64,000 nucleotides of DNA. It comes from Streptomyces sp. H27-C3 (GTDB lineage Bacteria; Actinomycetota; Actinomycetes; Streptomycetales; Streptomycetaceae). Below the pieces are notes generated by a model that worked only from the letters and a program-made list of their open reading frames with translations, did not search any database and was not told the DNA's origin. Both the position numbers and the translations under genes were made by a program. Positions 26,919 through 36,422 of the stretch are shown here, one piece after another; position 1 is the stretch's first letter; each line of letters starts with the position of its first letter. Location: contig NZ_JASITA010000004.1 in the NCBI RefSeq assembly GCF_030063415.1, positions 62,001 through 126,000 of the forward strand, in the 5' to 3' direction.

Positions 26919-27742
26919 GCCCACCCTTCCTGTCCTTCGGGCTGCCCCTGCGCCTGCACCGGTGATTGCGCGCGGGGCTGTTCCTGGGGATCCGTTTCGA
27001 CCGGCGCCGTGCGTTCGAACAACAGTCGCTGGTACGGACCGACGGCATGCGAACCGATTCGCCGCAGCGCCGACCACATGGTGACCTGATTCGCCGAAAT
27101 CACCGGCATGCGCAGTTCCGCCTCCAGCTGAGGGATCACGTCGTACGTCGGAAGATTGGTACAGCTGATGAACAGGCAGTCGGCGGCTCCCACAACCGCC
27201 TGGCGTGCCATGTCCACCACGTCCCGGTAGGGGACTTTCCAGATGTGCCGGGTAAGGCCGAGAAAAGCCCGTCCCGTCACCGTGATTCCGGCCTCCGCCA
27301 GGTACTCCTCCAGGGAGCTGGTCACCGATTCCGTGTAGGGCGTGACCAGCGCGATGCGCCGGGCACCGATCTCTCCGAGTGCGTCGAGCAACGCTCCCGA
27401 TGTGGTGACCGAGGGAAGTTCCCCGGCCTGAGACATGGCCTCGCACATGGCACGCTCCCCGGCGACACCGCCGACGAAACTTCCCGATGTGCAGGCGTAG
27501 GCGACGACTTCGGGGGCAACCGCGATCAGTGCCCGTACCGCATCGCGCAGCGTCTCGTGTTCGCTGACCAGCCTGGCGAGGTCAAGACTGACCTCGACGG
27601 GCACGAAGGGGGTACGGGTGAGATGCAGCGAAACCCCGTCCGGGGTCCAGCGCCACAATTCCCGGTCGAGTGCGAAGTCGAAAGGGGCCACAACGCCTAC
27701 TCCACGTTGTGGCCTCGGTCCGCCCAGGAAAGAGATGTCCAA
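26915..27742 (-). CDS. Maleate-isomerase/EutA-like protein with both catalytic Cys
   Basis: 275 aa from a TTG start 5 nt after AGGGGG; no nearby ATG fits. Superfamily fold with Cys84 (VVAYACTSGSF) and Cys194 (LFISCTNLPTYD), the pair that defines maleate cis-trans isomerase and relatives, and ISANQVTMWSALRRIG near the end. The C-terminal 25 residues are a Gln/Pro-rich tail (AQSPVQAQGQPEGQEG). It is the first gene of a two- or three-gene minus-strand operon, divergent from the 2-hydroxyacid dehydrogenase gene. Confidence 0.83.
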   Translation of the reverse strand: MDISFLGGPRPQRGVGVVAPFDFALDRELWRWTPDGVSLHLTRTPFVPVEVSLDLARLVSEHETLRDAVRALIAVAPEVVAYACTSGSFVGGVAGERAMCEAMSQAGELPSVTTSGALLDALGEIGARRIALVTPYTESVTSSLEEYLAEAGITVTGRAFLGLTRHIWKVPYRDVVDMARQAVVGAADCLFISCTNLPTYDVIPQLEAELRMPVISANQVTMWSALRRIGSHAVGPYQRLLFERTAPVETDPQEQPRAQSPVQAQGQPEGQEGWA

Positions 27743-27840
27743 TGCGACCCCCTAGGAGGTGCGGGTATTGACGACGTTAGTTTCTGGTGCGAGCGTGGTC
27801 AATCCGTACATCTCAGACGTTGCGAAACGGTTTCCACTCC

Positions 27841-28791
27841 ATGTCTGAAGCAACTCTTCTCGTCCTGGACGCCGATCCACCGCCACGTCTCGGCCGGCTG
27901 GCCGGACGGGCCCACATCCTGCACGGTGACGAGCGGACGCTCGCGAGTCAACTACCGCGGGCAGACGTGCTTCTGGTCTGGGACTTCACCTCGGACGCGG
28001 TGTGTCGCGCGTGGCCCGGGGACGGCCCGAGACCGCGCTGGGTGCACACCGCCAGCGCGGGTGTGGACCATCTCCTGTGCCCCGAGCTGGTGGCCTCCGA
28101 CACGGTGGTGACCAACGCCCGTGGGATCTTCGAGCTGCCCATCGCTGAGTACGTGGCGGGGCTGGTCCTGGCCATGGCCAAGGACTTTCCCGGCAGCCTG
28201 GAACTCCAGCGTCAGCGGCGCTGGCGGCACCGCGAGACGGTACGGGTGGCGGGCAGCCGCGCGGTGGTCGTCGGCTCCGGGCCGATCGGCCGGGAGAGCG
28301 CCCGGTTGCTGACGGCGCTCGGTATCACCACCGCGCTGGTCGGGCGCACCGCTCGCCCCGGCGTGCACGGCACCGACGAGCTACCCGCACTGCTCGCACG
28401 CGCCGACTGGGTGGTGTGCGCGGCACCGCTGACGGACTCCACCCGCGGCATGTTCAACTCGGCGGTCTTCGACGTCATGCAGTCGTCGGCCAGGTTCATC
28501 AATGTGGGGCGCGGGCAGCTCGTCGTCGAGGACGATCTCGTCGCTGCGCTGACGAAGCGGTGGATCGCGGGCGCGGCGCTGGATGTCTTCAGCCAGGAAC
28601 CGCTGCCGCCGCAGAGCCCGCTGTGGGATGTTCCCGGCCTGATCGTCTCCCCGCACATGAGCGGGGACATCGTCGGCTGGCGCGACCAGCTGGGCACGCA
28701 ATTCGTTGAGCTGTACGAGTTGTGGGCGGCCGGAAGCCCCCTGCCGAACGTGGTCGACAAGAAACGTGGGTACGTCCCCACGCATGACTGA
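27841..28791 (+). CDS. D-2-hydroxyacid dehydrogenase
   Basis: 316 aa. NAD-binding core with VVVGSGPIGRESARLL, catalytic Arg in RFINVGRGQLVVEDD, Glu region in AALDVFSQEPLP and catalytic His in LIVSPHMSGD. Reduces a 2-keto acid to the D-hydroxy acid or the reverse. The chosen ATG has no strong ribosome site, so the start is uncertain. The 3' end overlaps the amidase gene by 8 bp. An imperfect inverted repeat (CGTT-GCGA-AACG) lies shortly before the ATG and could be an operator. Confidence 0.88.
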   Translation: MSEATLLVLDADPPPRLGRLAGRAHILHGDERTLASQLPRADVLLVWDFTSDAVCRAWPGDGPRPRWVHTASAGVDHLLCPELVASDTVVTNARGIFELPIAEYVAGLVLAMAKDFPGSLELQRQRRWRHRETVRVAGSRAVVVGSGPIGRESARLLTALGITTALVGRTARPGVHGTDELPALLARADWVVCAAPLTDSTRGMFNSAVFDVMQSSARFINVGRGQLVVEDDLVAALTKRWIAGAALDVFSQEPLPPQSPLWDVPGLIVSPHMSGDIVGWRDQLGTQFVELYELWAAGSPLPNVVDKKRGYVPTHD

Positions 28792-30193
28792 ACTGAGCGC
28801 ATTGACCGCCCGCCAACTCCTGGCAGGTTACGAGAAGGGCGAGTTCACCCCCGTCGACGCGACCCGCGCCGCGCTGGACCGGATCGAGGCGGTCGAGCCG
28901 CTGGTCAACGCCTTCGTCCGGGTGGACACCGAGGAGGCGCTGGCGCAGGCGGAGGCCGCCGCGGGGCGCTGGCGTGCGAAGGAGCCGCAGGGGCTGCTCG
29001 ACGGGGTGCCGGTTTCGGTGAAGGACATCTTCCTGATGCGCGGCGGCCCGACCCTGCGGGGCTCCAGGACCGTGCGTACCGAGGGGCCGTGGGACGAGGA
29101 CGCGCCCGCGGTGGCGCGGCTGCGTGAGCACGGCGCGGTCCTCCTCGGCAAGACGACCACGCCCGAGTTCGGCTGGAAGGGCGTCACCGACTCCCCGGCG
29201 GCCGGCGTGACCCGCAATCCGCACGCCCCCGCGCGCACGGCGGGCGGCTCCAGCGGCGGCAGCGCGGCGGCCGTGGCGCTCGGCGCGGGCCCGCTCTCGC
29301 TCGGCACGGACGGCGGCGGCTCGGTGCGCATCCCGGCCTCCTTCTGCGGCATCTTCGCGCTGAAGCCGACGTACGGGCGGGTGCCGCTCTACCCGTCCAG
29401 CCCCTTCGGCACGCTCGCGCACGCGGGCCCGATGACCAGGGACGCGGCGGACGCGGCGCTGCTGATGGATGTCATCAGCGGCGCGGACTGGCGCGACTGG
29501 TCGCAGCTGGGCCCCGGCGAGAGTCTCAGCGGGGCGTTGGACGGCGGGGTCAAGGGGCTGCGGGTGGCGTACTCTGCGTCGTTCGGCGGGCAGGTCGCGG
29601 TGCGGCCCGAGGTTGCGGCGGCGGTGCGCCGGGCCGTGGAGAAGCTGGCCGACCTCGGGGCGTACGTCGAGGAGGCCGATCCCGCCATGGGAATCGAGCA
29701 CGGCGCCGACCCGGTGGAGGCCTTCCACGCGCTGTGGTTCAGCGGCGCCGCCCGGCTGGTGCAGGACTTCGGCCCCGAGCAGCGGGAGCTGCTCGACCCG
29801 GGGCTGCGCGAGGTGTGCGAGGCGGGGGCCCGGCTCAGCGCGCTGGACTACCTCGCGGCCGTGGACGCCCGGATGGATCTGGGCCGGCGCATGGGCCGCT
29901 TCCACTCGACGTACGACCTGCTGATCACCCCGACCCTGCCGATCACCGCCTTCGAGGCGGGCGTCGAGGTGCCGAGGGGGTCGGGGCACCGGCGGTGGAC
30001 GGGGTGGACCCCGTTCACGTACCCCTTCAATCTGACCCAGCAGCCCGCCGCGACCGTGCCTTGCGGCACGGATGTGGACGGGCTGCCGATCGGGGTGCAG
30101 CTGGTGGCCGCGCGCCACCGGGACGTGCTGGTGCTGCGCGCGGCGCACGCGCTCTACGGGAGCGGGGTCACGGAGATTCGCCGGCCCGCCTGA
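28784..30193 (+). CDS. Amidase-signature-family amidase
   Basis: 469 aa, full length. Ser-cisSer-Lys triad: Lys in VPVSVKDIFL and the Ser-rich signature TAGGSSGGSAAAVALG, with GTDGGGSVRIPASFCGIFALKPTYGR. Hydrolyses a carboxamide in the cytoplasm (no signal peptide). It overlaps the dehydrogenase gene upstream by 8 bp, so the two products act in one pathway or at least one transcript. Its 3' end also overlaps the convergent DUF3830 gene by 26 bp. Confidence 0.92.
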   Translation: MTELSALTARQLLAGYEKGEFTPVDATRAALDRIEAVEPLVNAFVRVDTEEALAQAEAAAGRWRAKEPQGLLDGVPVSVKDIFLMRGGPTLRGSRTVRTEGPWDEDAPAVARLREHGAVLLGKTTTPEFGWKGVTDSPAAGVTRNPHAPARTAGGSSGGSAAAVALGAGPLSLGTDGGGSVRIPASFCGIFALKPTYGRVPLYPSSPFGTLAHAGPMTRDAADAALLMDVISGADWRDWSQLGPGESLSGALDGGVKGLRVAYSASFGGQVAVRPEVAAAVRRAVEKLADLGAYVEEADPAMGIEHGADPVEAFHALWFSGAARLVQDFGPEQRELLDPGLREVCEAGARLSALDYLAAVDARMDLGRRMGRFHSTYDLLITPTLPITAFEAGVEVPRGSGHRRWTGWTPFTYPFNLTQQPAATVPCGTDVDGLPIGVQLVAARHRDVLVLRAAHALYGSGVTEIRRPA

Positions 30194-30680
30194 AGCTGAG
30201 GGTCTCGCCCAGTGCCCCCGAGCGCCAGAGGTCCTGGCAGGCCTCGGCCATCCGGTCGAGGCCGTCGACGACGGTGCCCCAGACGATGCCGGGGACCCAG
30301 CCCGTATCGCCGTTGAGCAGCAGATTATTGCGTTCGTAGAAGAGCGCGAGGTCGACGACGCCGTGGCCGTCCTTGAGGGCGGCCTTCGGCCCGTAACCGT
30401 GCGACGCGGTGCCCAGCTGGGTGTCGGAGAAGGCGAAATAGCAGAGGTCGCCGGGAATGGGGGTGACGGTCGGATTCTCCAGCGGCGGCTCCTGTGCGGC
30501 GAAGGGCGCCAGCAGCGCGTAGATCTCGTTGCGCGCGTACTTCGCGTGGTACACGTCCCCGCCCAGCGGGAGCGCCTCCCACACCGCCGCGCAGGTCAGC
30601 GGCGCGCGGTCGTCGAGGAGTTTCGCGGTGCAGCGCACACCGCGCTTGTCGAGCGAGACTTCGATGAAGCGGTCATTCAT
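30168..30680 (-). CDS. DUF3830 (cyclophilin-like) protein
   Basis: 170 aa with the DUF3830 pattern: CTAKLLDDRAPLTCAAVWEAL, HAKYARNEIYAL, GDLCYFAF and ERNNLLLNGDTGWVPGIVWG. Members adopt a cyclophilin-like barrel and are often found near amidases and transporters; their reaction is not established. GGAG lies 5 nt before the ATG. It is divergent from ehuB, and a GGTACGTACC palindrome (30746-30755) lies in the shared 150-bp region. Confidence 0.82.
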   Translation of the reverse strand: MNDRFIEVSLDKRGVRCTAKLLDDRAPLTCAAVWEALPLGGDVYHAKYARNEIYALLAPFAAQEPPLENPTVTPIPGDLCYFAFSDTQLGTASHGYGPKAALKDGHGVVDLALFYERNNLLLNGDTGWVPGIVWGTVVDGLDRMAEACQDLWRSGALGETLSFRRAGESP

Positions 30681-30830
30681 GCGCTCTCCTCACAGTCCTG
30701 TTCCTGCACGTTAGGGCACCCCGGTATCGACGCAACACCTCATCGGGTACGTACCGTTGTGTCCCCATTGCGCGGTCCGGGGCCGGAAATGATCGGCATA
30801 CCTTTACCCGCCTCGGGTAGTAGCGCGCCC

Positions 30831-31754
30831 ATGGCTCCACCACAGGGGAACAATCCAAGAAGCACAGGTCGCGGGCTACGGCGCCGCTCGCTGCTCGCAG
30901 GAGCTGCGGCGCTCGGCGCCGTCGGCGCCATGGGTGCGACGAGCGCGTGCAGCCGGGTGGCCACCGCCGACATAGGGGACGGGGGAACGCTGCTGGACCA
31001 GTTGCGCGCGAAGAAGACCGTGCGGCTGGGGCTGGCGGGCGAGCAGCCCTACAGCTACATCGGCAAGGACGGCGAGATGACGGGCTCCGCCCCGACCATC
31101 GCCAAGCGCATCTTCAAGGCGCTCGGGGTCGAGAACGTACAGCCGTTCGCCACCGAGTTCGGTTCACTGATCACCGGCTTGAATTCGCTCCAGTTCGATG
31201 TGGTCGCCGCCGGGATGTACATCAATCCCGAGCGCTGCGAGCAGGTAATTTTCGCCGATCCCGAGTACCAGATGCTCGACGCGTTCCTCGTACCCAAGGG
31301 GAACCCCAAGAACCTCCGCACCTACAAGGACATCGCCGAGTCCGGGGCGAGGATGGCGACCGGCGTGGGCTACGCGGAGATCGCGTACGCCGAGGAGGCC
31401 GGGGTCAAGAACGTGACGACCCTGCCCGACCAGCTCGCGGGCCTGCTCGCCGTCGAGCAGGGCCGCGTCGACGTCTTCGTCGGCACGGCGGTCACCGTGC
31501 GCAATGTCGTGGAGGAGACCGAGACCTCGAAGGCGGAGGCGACCGACGAGGTCACGCCCATGGTCGACGGCAAGCCCGTCATTGACGTCGGCGCCTTCGC
31601 GTTCCGCACCCCGGAGAGCAACCTCCGCGACGCGTTCAACCGTGAGCTGCACAAGCTGAAGAAAAGCGGTGAACTGCTGGAGATCATGCGGCCCTTCGGA
31701 TTCGGGAAGGACCAGATGACGACCATCACGGCCAAGGAGAAGTGCAAGCCATGA
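30831..31754 (+). CDS. ehuB: EhuB-like amino-acid-type ABC transporter solute-binding lipoprotein
   Basis: 307 aa. Tat-like signal RGLRRRSLLAGAAALG with lipobox TSAC (Cys40), then a family-3 solute-binding fold: TVRLGLAGEQPYSYIGKDGE, GLNSLQFDVVAAGMYINPE. Family resemblance is to EhuB (ectoine/hydroxyectoine). An alternative ATG at 30789 would add 14 residues including a TTA codon; I preferred 30831. The neighbouring enzymes are not the classic ectoine-degrading set, so the ligand should be treated as open. Confidence 0.85.
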   Translation: MAPPQGNNPRSTGRGLRRRSLLAGAAALGAVGAMGATSACSRVATADIGDGGTLLDQLRAKKTVRLGLAGEQPYSYIGKDGEMTGSAPTIAKRIFKALGVENVQPFATEFGSLITGLNSLQFDVVAAGMYINPERCEQVIFADPEYQMLDAFLVPKGNPKNLRTYKDIAESGARMATGVGYAEIAYAEEAGVKNVTTLPDQLAGLLAVEQGRVDVFVGTAVTVRNVVEETETSKAEATDEVTPMVDGKPVIDVGAFAFRTPESNLRDAFNRELHKLKKSGELLEIMRPFGFGKDQMTTITAKEKCKP

Positions 31755-32491
31755 GCGAAATCAGCGCTGGTTTGTGGGAACTCCTCCTCAAAGGCGTATG
31801 GATCACGGTCCAGCTGACCGTGCTCAGCGCCGCCCTCGCCGCGGCGGTGGCCTTCTTCATCGGCCTCGCCCGCGCCCACCGGCTGTGGATCGTGCGCTTT
31901 CTGTCCGGTGCCTACTTCGAGATTTTCCGCGGTACGTCCGCGCTGATTCTGATGTTCTGGATCTTCTTCGTGCTGCCGCTGGGCTTCGGCTGGCAGCTCG
32001 TACCCATGTGGGCCGCCGTGCTGGCCCTGGGGCTCACCTACGGCGCGTACGGCTCGGAGGTCGTGCGCGGCGGCATCAACGCGGTGGCGCCCGCCCAGCG
32101 CGAGGCGGGGGTCGCGCTGAGCTTCACCCCCGCGCAGCAGCTGCGGAAGATCATCCTGCCGCAGGCCTGGCCCGAGATGATCCCGCCCTTCAACAACCTC
32201 CTGATCGAGCTGCTCAAGGGCACCGCCCTGGTCTCGATCATGGGTGTCGGCGACATCGCCTTCGCCGCCTCGCTGGTGCGCAACGCGACCGGCCAGAGCG
32301 CGCCCGTCTACACGATCATCCTGGTCATGTACTTCGTGCTCGCCTTCGTCCTCACCCGCGGCATGCGCGTCCTGGAGCGCCAGGCGAAGGCCGGCATCGG
32401 CCAACGGCCCGAGAAGACCGGCGGCCTCACCCGCAAGCTCGGCATCCGCCGTCAGAACGAGACCTCGATCAGCGCGGGAGGTGACGCCTGA
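31751..32491 (+). CDS. ehuC: EhuC-like ABC transporter permease
   Basis: 246 aa of the polar-amino-acid permease family: membrane segments from about residue 15, a FEIFRGTSALILMFWIFFVL segment, and the EAA loop (EAGVALSFTPAQQLRKIILP). ATGA overlap with ehuB. The C-terminal 35 residues are a charged cytoplasmic tail. Pairs with EhuD to form the channel. Confidence 0.9.
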   Translation: MSEISAGLWELLLKGVWITVQLTVLSAALAAAVAFFIGLARAHRLWIVRFLSGAYFEIFRGTSALILMFWIFFVLPLGFGWQLVPMWAAVLALGLTYGAYGSEVVRGGINAVAPAQREAGVALSFTPAQQLRKIILPQAWPEMIPPFNNLLIELLKGTALVSIMGVGDIAFAASLVRNATGQSAPVYTIILVMYFVLAFVLTRGMRVLERQAKAGIGQRPEKTGGLTRKLGIRRQNETSISAGGDA

Positions 32492-33130
32492 TGGCATGGG
32501 ACTGGTCCGCGGTCGGCGATTTCATGCCGAGGTTCTTCGACGGTCTGCTCGTCACCCTGCAGGCTCTGGTGCTGGGCGCGCTGGTCGCGTTCACGCTCGG
32601 CCTGGTGTGGGCGATGGCGCAGCGCTCCAGCCTGGCGGTGGTGCGCTGGCCGGTGAACATCCTCACCGAGTTCGTGCGCAACACCCCGCTGCTGGTGCAG
32701 CTGTTCTTCCTCTATTACGTCCTGCCGGAGTGGGGCATCACGCTCAGCGCGATGGTCACCGGCGTCATCGGCCTCGGCCTGCACTACTCGACGTACACCG
32801 CCGAGGTCTACCGGGCCGGTATCGACGGCGTCCCCGCCGGACAGTGGGAGGCGGCCACCGCGCTCAGCCTGCCGCGGATCCGCACCTGGGGCGCGGTCAT
32901 CCTGCCGCAGGCGATCCGCCGCGTCATCCCGGCGCTCGGCAACTACGTCATCGCGATGCTCAAGGACACTCCGATGATCTTTGTGATCGGAGTGATGGAA
33001 ATGCTCGGCGAGGCGCGCCAGTTCGCCTCCGAGACCTTCCTGACGGTCGAGGTCTTCACCGTCGTCGGTGTCGCCTTCATCGTCATCTCCTACCCGGCAT
33101 CCCTTCTCATGCGAGCACTGGAGCGTCGCC

Positions 33131-33141
<11 letters not shown>
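32491..33141 (+). CDS. ehuD: EhuD-like ABC transporter permease
   Basis: 216 aa. Polar-amino-acid permease signature FVRNTPLLVQLFFLYYVLPE and EAA loop (EAATALSLPRIRTWGAVILP); about five membrane segments. The ATG shares one base with the ehuC stop (TGATG). It overlaps ehuA by 11 bp. Confidence 0.9.
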
Positions 33142-33955
<814 letters not shown>

Positions 33956-33986
33956 TCCCCCGACCCACTGATCGGTAACTCTGCCT

Positions 33987-34000
33987 CTGGCATATGCCAG
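33987..34000. promoter_or_regulatory. Palindrome CTGGCATATGCCAG, candidate IclR-type operator
   Basis: Perfect 14-bp palindrome 126 bp upstream of the IclR gene and directly against a hairpin. Its core GGCATATGCC recurs at 20644-20653, upstream of the TTA-containing gene. Confidence 0.5.
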
Positions 34001-34039
34001 GGTGGCGCGCCCCAGCTTACGGGCACGGGGCGCGCCACC
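34001..34039 (+). terminator. Terminator hairpin after ehuA
   Basis: GGTGGCGCGCCCC paired perfectly (13 bp) with GGGGCGCGCCACC around a 13-nt loop; ends the ehuBCDA transcript. Confidence 0.75.
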
Positions 34040-34125
34040 AACCTTGTCAACACCGGCCCCTGAGGCGCGCCTTGGCGGCTATCGTGGAGGGGATGCAAGC
34101 GGTCACAACCTGCTGGGGGGAAACC

Positions 34126-34884
34126 GTGGCGCTGAAGCCGGAGCCCACCGCGCCGTTCCACTCGGTGCAGTACGCCCTGCGTGTGCTGGAGACCGTCTCC
34201 AAGCACGGGGGTGGTGTCTCCGATGCGCAGATCACCCGTGAGACCGGGCTCCCCACCGCCCACCTGTCGTCCCTGCTGCTGATGCTCCGCCGCGAGGGGT
34301 ACGTCGAGCAGGTCACCGGCGGCGCGTACGTCGTCGGCGACTCCCTGGTGCTGCTCGGCTCGGGCGCCACCCGCCGCGAGGCGCTCCAGGGGAAGCTCCG
34401 GCAGACCCTCGACCACCTTCGCGACTCGGTGGGCGCGGCGATCTACATCAGCCGCTACATCGACGGCGAGATCCGGGTCACCGAGATCGCCGACGGCCCG
34501 CTGACCCCCGCGGTGAACGAGTGGGTCGACTTCAGGTCCGCGGCGCACGCCAGCGCGATCGGCAAGTGCCTGCTGACCCAGCTCGACCAGAACGGCCGCC
34601 GCGACCATGTCTCCCGGCACAAGACGGCCCGGCTCACCTCCAGGACGATCACCAACGAGCGCGTGCTGTTCTCCGCCCTGGACAGCCAGCCCGCGACGGT
34701 GCCGATGCTCGACCTCCAGGAGTACGCGGTGGGCACGGTCTGCGCGGCCGTGCCGCTGACGGCCGGGTCCACGGTGGGCTGCCTGGCCCTTTCCCTGCCG
34801 GTCGAGCACGCCCACCGGCTGCGGGCGGCGGCGGCCACCCTCAACCGCAGGGCGGCGCCCGTGGTCCTCTCGCTGGCGCTCTGA
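34126..34884 (+). CDS. IclR-family transcriptional regulator
   Basis: 252 aa from a GTG preceded by GGGGGGAAACC; the upstream ATG at 34093 sits too close to its GGAGG. N-terminal winged helix (SVQYALRVLETVSKHGGGVS, LPTAHLSSLLLMLRREGYVE), then the IclR ligand domain with HASAIGKCLLTQLD and EYAVGTVCAAVPL. Located next to the importer, it probably controls the 25-34 kb catabolic and transport genes, answering to the imported compound. Confidence 0.88.
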   Translation: MALKPEPTAPFHSVQYALRVLETVSKHGGGVSDAQITRETGLPTAHLSSLLLMLRREGYVEQVTGGAYVVGDSLVLLGSGATRREALQGKLRQTLDHLRDSVGAAIYISRYIDGEIRVTEIADGPLTPAVNEWVDFRSAAHASAIGKCLLTQLDQNGRRDHVSRHKTARLTSRTITNERVLFSALDSQPATVPMLDLQEYAVGTVCAAVPLTAGSTVGCLALSLPVEHAHRLRAAAATLNRRAAPVVLSLAL

Positions 34885-34940
34885 GGCGACCGAAGGCGGT
34901 CGAAACCACCCCCTGGGACCAGGTACTATTTACGAGTCGC

Positions 34941-35014
34941 GCGCCGTTAGCTCAGTTGGTTAGAGCAGCTGACTCTTAATCAGCGGGTCCGGGGTTCGAG
35001 TCCCTGACGGCGCA
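34941..35014 (+). tRNA. tRNA-Lys (CTT), copy 2
   Basis: Identical 74-nt sequence to copies 1 and 3. A TACTAT box 12 bp upstream may be its -10 element. Confidence 0.97.
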
Positions 35015-35018
35015 CCGA

Positions 35019-35052
35019 CGAAAGGCCCCACGCGAGAGCGTGGGGTCTTTCG
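35019..35052 (+). terminator. Hairpin after tRNA-Lys copy 2
   Basis: CGAAAGGCCCCACGC, loop GAGA, GCGTGGGGTCTTTCG; continuous 15-bp stem with one G-T pair. Confidence 0.85.
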
Positions 35053-35669
35053 CATACCCGCCCCGGGCCGGTGTGCCCGCCCCGGGTCTCACGCCCGCAG
35101 ATAGGCGAGGACCGCGAGGACCCTGCGGTGGGTCTCTCCGTGCGGCCATCATCATGACGGGCAGGCCCACGGTGACCGCCACGGCCAGCAGGTCGAGCGG
35201 CCACAGCACGAAGGCGTGCAGCAGGGCGTACGCGAGCTCGCGCCAAGTCGCCTGCTCCCGCAGCCGCAGCCGCGCCCAGGCGCCGAGGCCGGGCTCGGCG
35301 GGGGTGCGGTGCGGATCGGCTGCGGGGTCACGGTCGACGAACAGCAGCCGACGCCGCTCGACGGCGGCCAGCGGCAGCCCCGCGAGCAGCGGCAGAGGCA
35401 GCCCGGCGAGCGCCAGCGAGAACACGGCGAGCACGAACAGCACCAGCAGCGCCGGGAGTCCGGTGAGCGCACTGCCGAACAGGTACGAGCAGCACAGCGA
35501 CGTGCGGCTCGGCGCCCCGCGGCAGCAGCTCCACGAGAAGCGCGGCCCGCGCGGCAGCGCCGGCGGCCACCAGGTGGTGGCTGAGGGTGAGGTCCTCGGA
35601 CCTCACCCCCGGCCGGTGGTCGCCCCATTGGCGCTGTACGAGCTCCGCGACGGTGCCTGCGCTCTCCAT
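35053..35669 (-). pseudogene. Decayed sensor-domain fragment, probably of a histidine kinase
   Basis: In one frame a 5' part reads VAELVQRQWGDHRPGVRSED; after about 35490 the plausible protein continues in another frame as SYLFGSALTGLPALLVLFVL and then WRELAYALLHAFVLWPLDLL, a pattern like the membrane sensor domain (two paired hydrophobic segments) of actinobacterial kinases. No kinase region follows; the frame instead runs through the tRNA. A frameshift plus 3' truncation fits best. A hypothetical gene in one frame is the alternative. Confidence 0.4.
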
Positions 35670-35695
35670 GGCGCCGCACCATGGTTGACACACCG

Positions 35696-36286
35696 TCAGA
35701 ACTGAACGTCCGAGCACGCGTAGAAGGCGTTGGTCGTGTCCGCGACGTTCCAGACGGCCAGGATGATGTGCCGCCCGCTCTTCTGGGTGGGGATCGTGCC
35801 CTGGTGGGTCAGCGTGGCCGGCGGCTGCTGGTTCCCGTACGGCACGGTCATGAACGGCTGCGATTCCAGGGCCGCGCGGGTGAGCGGCTTCTTGGAGTCC
35901 CATCCGTTCTTGGTGATGTAGTAGCGGAAGTCGCTCGTCGCATGACGGGCGGTGAACTGCCAGCGGAAGCCGTAGCCCTGCCCGGCGGTGAGCTTGGTGG
36001 CGGGCCAGGCTCCGTTGCGCGGGTCGTCGAGCTGGGCGAACGTACCGTTTCCGCCGGAGCAGATCTTGCCGTCGGCGGGTCCGGCGCCGGGGAACCCCTT
36101 GGGGCCCTCGACGCTCTGCGGTTCCCATTGGATGTTGCCGCAGCCGGTCACTGTGCCGTTGGCACAGAGCTTCTGCCGGCTGATGGGTGAATCGGTGTAG
36201 CCATGGCTGGTTGCGCTGCCGGTGGCGAGGAAGGACACACCGGCTACCGCGAGGCCGACCACGGCCGCACCTATCTTGATTCGCAT
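35696..36286 (-). CDS. lpmP: AA10 lytic polysaccharide monooxygenase
   Basis: 196 aa. Signal peptide of 27 residues, cleavage giving mature N-terminal His28 (SATS|HGYTDSPISRQ), the first ligand of the copper brace; the second His is in QFTARHATSDFRYYITKNGW. Single catalytic domain without a carbohydrate-binding module; typical of chitin-active AA10. CAGGAG precedes the ATG. Two DasR-like palindromes lie upstream. The S. coelicolor counterpart next to cslA-glxA (LpmP) takes part in tip-glycan deposition; the symbol is by position and family. Confidence 0.92.
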   Translation of the reverse strand: MRIKIGAAVVGLAVAGVSFLATGSATSHGYTDSPISRQKLCANGTVTGCGNIQWEPQSVEGPKGFPGAGPADGKICSGGNGTFAQLDDPRNGAWPATKLTAGQGYGFRWQFTARHATSDFRYYITKNGWDSKKPLTRAALESQPFMTVPYGNQQPPATLTHQGTIPTQKSGRHIILAVWNVADTTNAFYACSDVQF

Positions 36287-36339
36287 GCTGGGCTCCTGAA
36301 CGTGGGGGCAGTTCCGTGAGCTGTGCTGCGCGCGTGTTG

Positions 36340-36408
36340 TGCGGTCTAGACCAAGCCCCAATGTATTAACGGCACTTGGCCGTGTCTAGACCAATGCGCG
36401 TCCAGACC
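36340..36408 (-). promoter_or_regulatory. DasR-like (dre) / chitinase-type repeats upstream of the LPMO
   Basis: GCGGTCTAGACCAAG (from 36341) and CGTGTCTAGACCAAT (from 36381), cores GGTCTAGACC and TGTCTAGACC spaced exactly 40 bp apart, with a third weaker CGTCCAGACC at 36399-36408. The known DasR consensus is ACTGGTCTAGACCACT, and 12-bp TGGTC(C/T)AGACC repeats mark Streptomyces chitinase promoters. Confidence 0.8.
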
Positions 36409-36422
36409 GATAACAGATACGT

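Noticed and set aside
30746..30755. GGTACGTACC palindrome as a specific operator
   Set aside because: GTACGTAC-type sequences recur (for example near 44811) and are common in Streptomyces; not strong enough alone.
34941..35014. Integrated element at tRNA-Lys
   Set aside because: No integrase, excisionase or duplicated tRNA 3' end flanking a foreign segment was seen near any of the three copies.
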